This document shows, one piece after another, positions 63,190 to 64,000 of a stretch of DNA of 64,000 nt. A program made the position numbers and the translations under genes. The stretch covers positions 124,001-188,000 of the forward strand of contig NZ_JADMLH010000005.1 in assembly GCF_016464385.1 (NCBI RefSeq), given 5' to 3'. The notes beneath the pieces were generated by a model. That model ran no database searches, had not been told where the DNA came from, and was given only the letters and a program-made list of their open reading frames with translations. This stretch comes from Nucisporomicrobium flavum. GTDB lineage: Bacteria; Actinomycetota; Actinomycetes; Mycobacteriales; Micromonosporaceae. Within the stretch, counting starts at the first letter, position 1, and each line of letters begins with the position of its first letter.

Positions 63190-63215
63190 CTACCCGCGTT
63201 TGACCAGGGACAATC
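63190..63215 (-). promoter_or_regulatory. SigB-like stress promoter
   Basis: Minus strand: GATT, 16 bp, GGGTAG, matching the actinobacterial stress-sigma pattern GNNT-N14-16-GGGTA. It lies about 45 bp before the start of the envelope cassette. Confidence 0.5.
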
Positions 63216-63324
63216 CCACCGGGCCGGACTTTTCGATCGGCCACCGACGGGGTATCGGGTTCCTTCTCGCCCGGCGCGGCCCGCAGGACCGGCCTAGGAT
63301 CTCCCCGGACTGATCGGAGGCACG

Positions 63325-64000
63325 ATGGATCGCATCGCCGACATCTGGGGGCCACGGACCCCGCACCCCCGCGGCACGGTCTGGCCGGCGCGCGTCGACC
63401 AGTACCTCGCCGACGGCATCACCGAGAGTGACGTCGACCGATGGGTGCTCAGCGCCTGCCTGCTCTGCAGCAACGGCTGCGGCTGCGACATCGCCGTCAA
63501 GGACGGGCGCATGGTGGGCGTCCGCGGCCGGGCCACCGACGTCGTCAACCATGGCCGGCTCGGCCCCAAGGGCCTGTACGGCAGCACCGCCTGGGCGCAC
63601 TCCCCCGACCGGCTCACCCGCCCGCTCGTGCGTGAGAACGGCGAGCTCGTCGAGACCGACTGGGACACGGCGATGGCCCGCGTCACCGAGGTCTCCCGGC
63701 GGCTGCTGGACGAGAAGGGCCCGCTGTCGCACGGCTTCTACACCAGCGGGCAGCTGTTCCTGGAGGAGTACTACACGCTGGCCGTCATCGGCAAAGCCGG
63801 CATCGGCACGCCGCACATGGACGGCAACACGCGGCTGTGCACCGCGACGGCCGCCGCGTCGTTCAAGGAGTCGTTCGGCGCGGACGGGCAGCCCGGGTCG
63901 TACACCGACATCGAGCACTGCGACGCGATCTTCCTGTACGGCCACAACATGGCCGAGACGCAGACGGTGCTCTGGTCGCGGATCCTCGACCGGACCCGGG
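63325..64000 (+). CDS. Molybdopterin oxidoreductase (NasA/FdhF-like), N-terminal part
   Basis: 225 residues, cut by the window edge. The N-terminal cluster motif is CLLCSNGCGCDIAV (C-x2-C-x3-C), but where the fourth cysteine is expected the sequence reads NHGRLGPKGLYG, with Gly instead of Cys. DRLTRPLVRENGELVETDWDTAMARV and the molybdopterin-binding NTRLCTATAAASFKESFG and YTDIEHCDAIFLYGHNMAETQ follow. Such enzymes act on nitrate, formate or related anions. ATG follows CGGAGGC; TAGGAT at 63295-63300 may be its -10. A three-ligand or differently ligated cluster is implied if Gly is real. Confidence 0.85.
   Translation, partial: MDRIADIWGPRTPHPRGTVWPARVDQYLADGITESDVDRWVLSACLLCSNGCGCDIAVKDGRMVGVRGRATDVVNHGRLGPKGLYGSTAWAHSPDRLTRPLVRENGELVETDWDTAMARVTEVSRRLLDEKGPLSHGFYTSGQLFLEEYYTLAVIGKAGIGTPHMDGNTRLCTATAAASFKESFGADGQPGSYTDIEHCDAIFLYGHNMAETQTVLWSRILDRTR

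Overview
The window is a chromosomal segment of a very GC-rich actinobacterium. Codon use, many GTG starts, overlapping ATGA/GTGA gene junctions, TANNNT -10 boxes a few bases before start codons, abundant lipoproteins, a SARP-type regulator, an actinobacterial-style CmtR metal sensor and a PacL-like ATPase all fit. The flavour (frequent cgtacg, small repetitive lipoproteins) suggests Micromonosporaceae/Actinoplanes-like, but that is inference. No rRNA, tRNA, CRISPR array, IS element or intact prophage was seen.

Layout. 1-2.2 kb: end of an ECF sigma factor gene, a small membrane protein, and a quinone-oxidoreductase-like gene with a tetR gene sharing a matched 16-bp operator. 2.3-8.6 kb: a lipoprotein and a MacB-type ABC efflux operon (adaptor, ATPase, permease) divergent from a two-component system. 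8.7-10.6 kb: a repetitive lipoprotein and a PHM-like copper monooxygenase lipoprotein. 10.6-18.1 kb: MFS transporter and LysR regulator divergent from a tightly coupled five-gene ring-cleavage operon (FAD monooxygenase, extradiol dioxygenase, FAH hydrolase, alpha/beta hydrolase, cyclase-family hydrolase). 18.1-19.8 kb: an alkB gene broken by an internal deletion with frameshift, followed by tetR. 19.9-31.1 kb: Ser/Thr kinase, a VOC/FkbM/small-protein operon, a tetR-P450 divergent pair with two palindromic operators, a secreted GH54-like arabinofuranosidase with duplicated ricin lectin domains, an NB-ARC/TPR/SARP regulator and a secreted protein ending in a 24-G homopolymer hairpin. 31.2-35.4 kb: a second, paralogous lipoprotein-adaptor-ATPase-permease cassette. 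35.5-39.7 kb: CHASE3-type sensor kinase and P-type ATPase. 39.7-42.3 kb: a compositionally different patch with an AlbA_2/ATPase gene flanked by gene remnants. 42.3-48 kb: YgjV/GNAT-like fusion, Ppx/GppA phosphatase, small kinase, glycogen-debranching-like enzyme, XRE-cupin regulator, methyltransferase.

48.0-57.5 kb is a metal island. A CmtR-CDF metal-efflux pair runs tail-to-tail (overlapping by 22 bp) into a long minus-strand array: a type III PLP decarboxylase-like enzyme, a cysteine-synthase-like enzyme fused to rhodanese, a SufS-like cysteine desulfurase, a methyltransferase, a zinc-type ABC importer (binding protein, ATPase, two permeases) and an ArsR regulator. Zur-like boxes sit in front of the methyltransferase and of the binding protein. 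This coupling of sulfur-amino-acid PLP chemistry to zinc uptake is my best candidate for an undescribed system.

57.7-64 kb: a single-domain response regulator with a MASE1 sensor kinase, a ChaB/Rho_N protein, a small conserved protein, a three-gene envelope-stress-like cassette (DUF3618, YqjE-like, helical/Tyr-Gly-rich protein) with a SigB-like promoter, and the start of a molybdopterin oxidoreductase lacking the usual fourth iron-sulfur cysteine.
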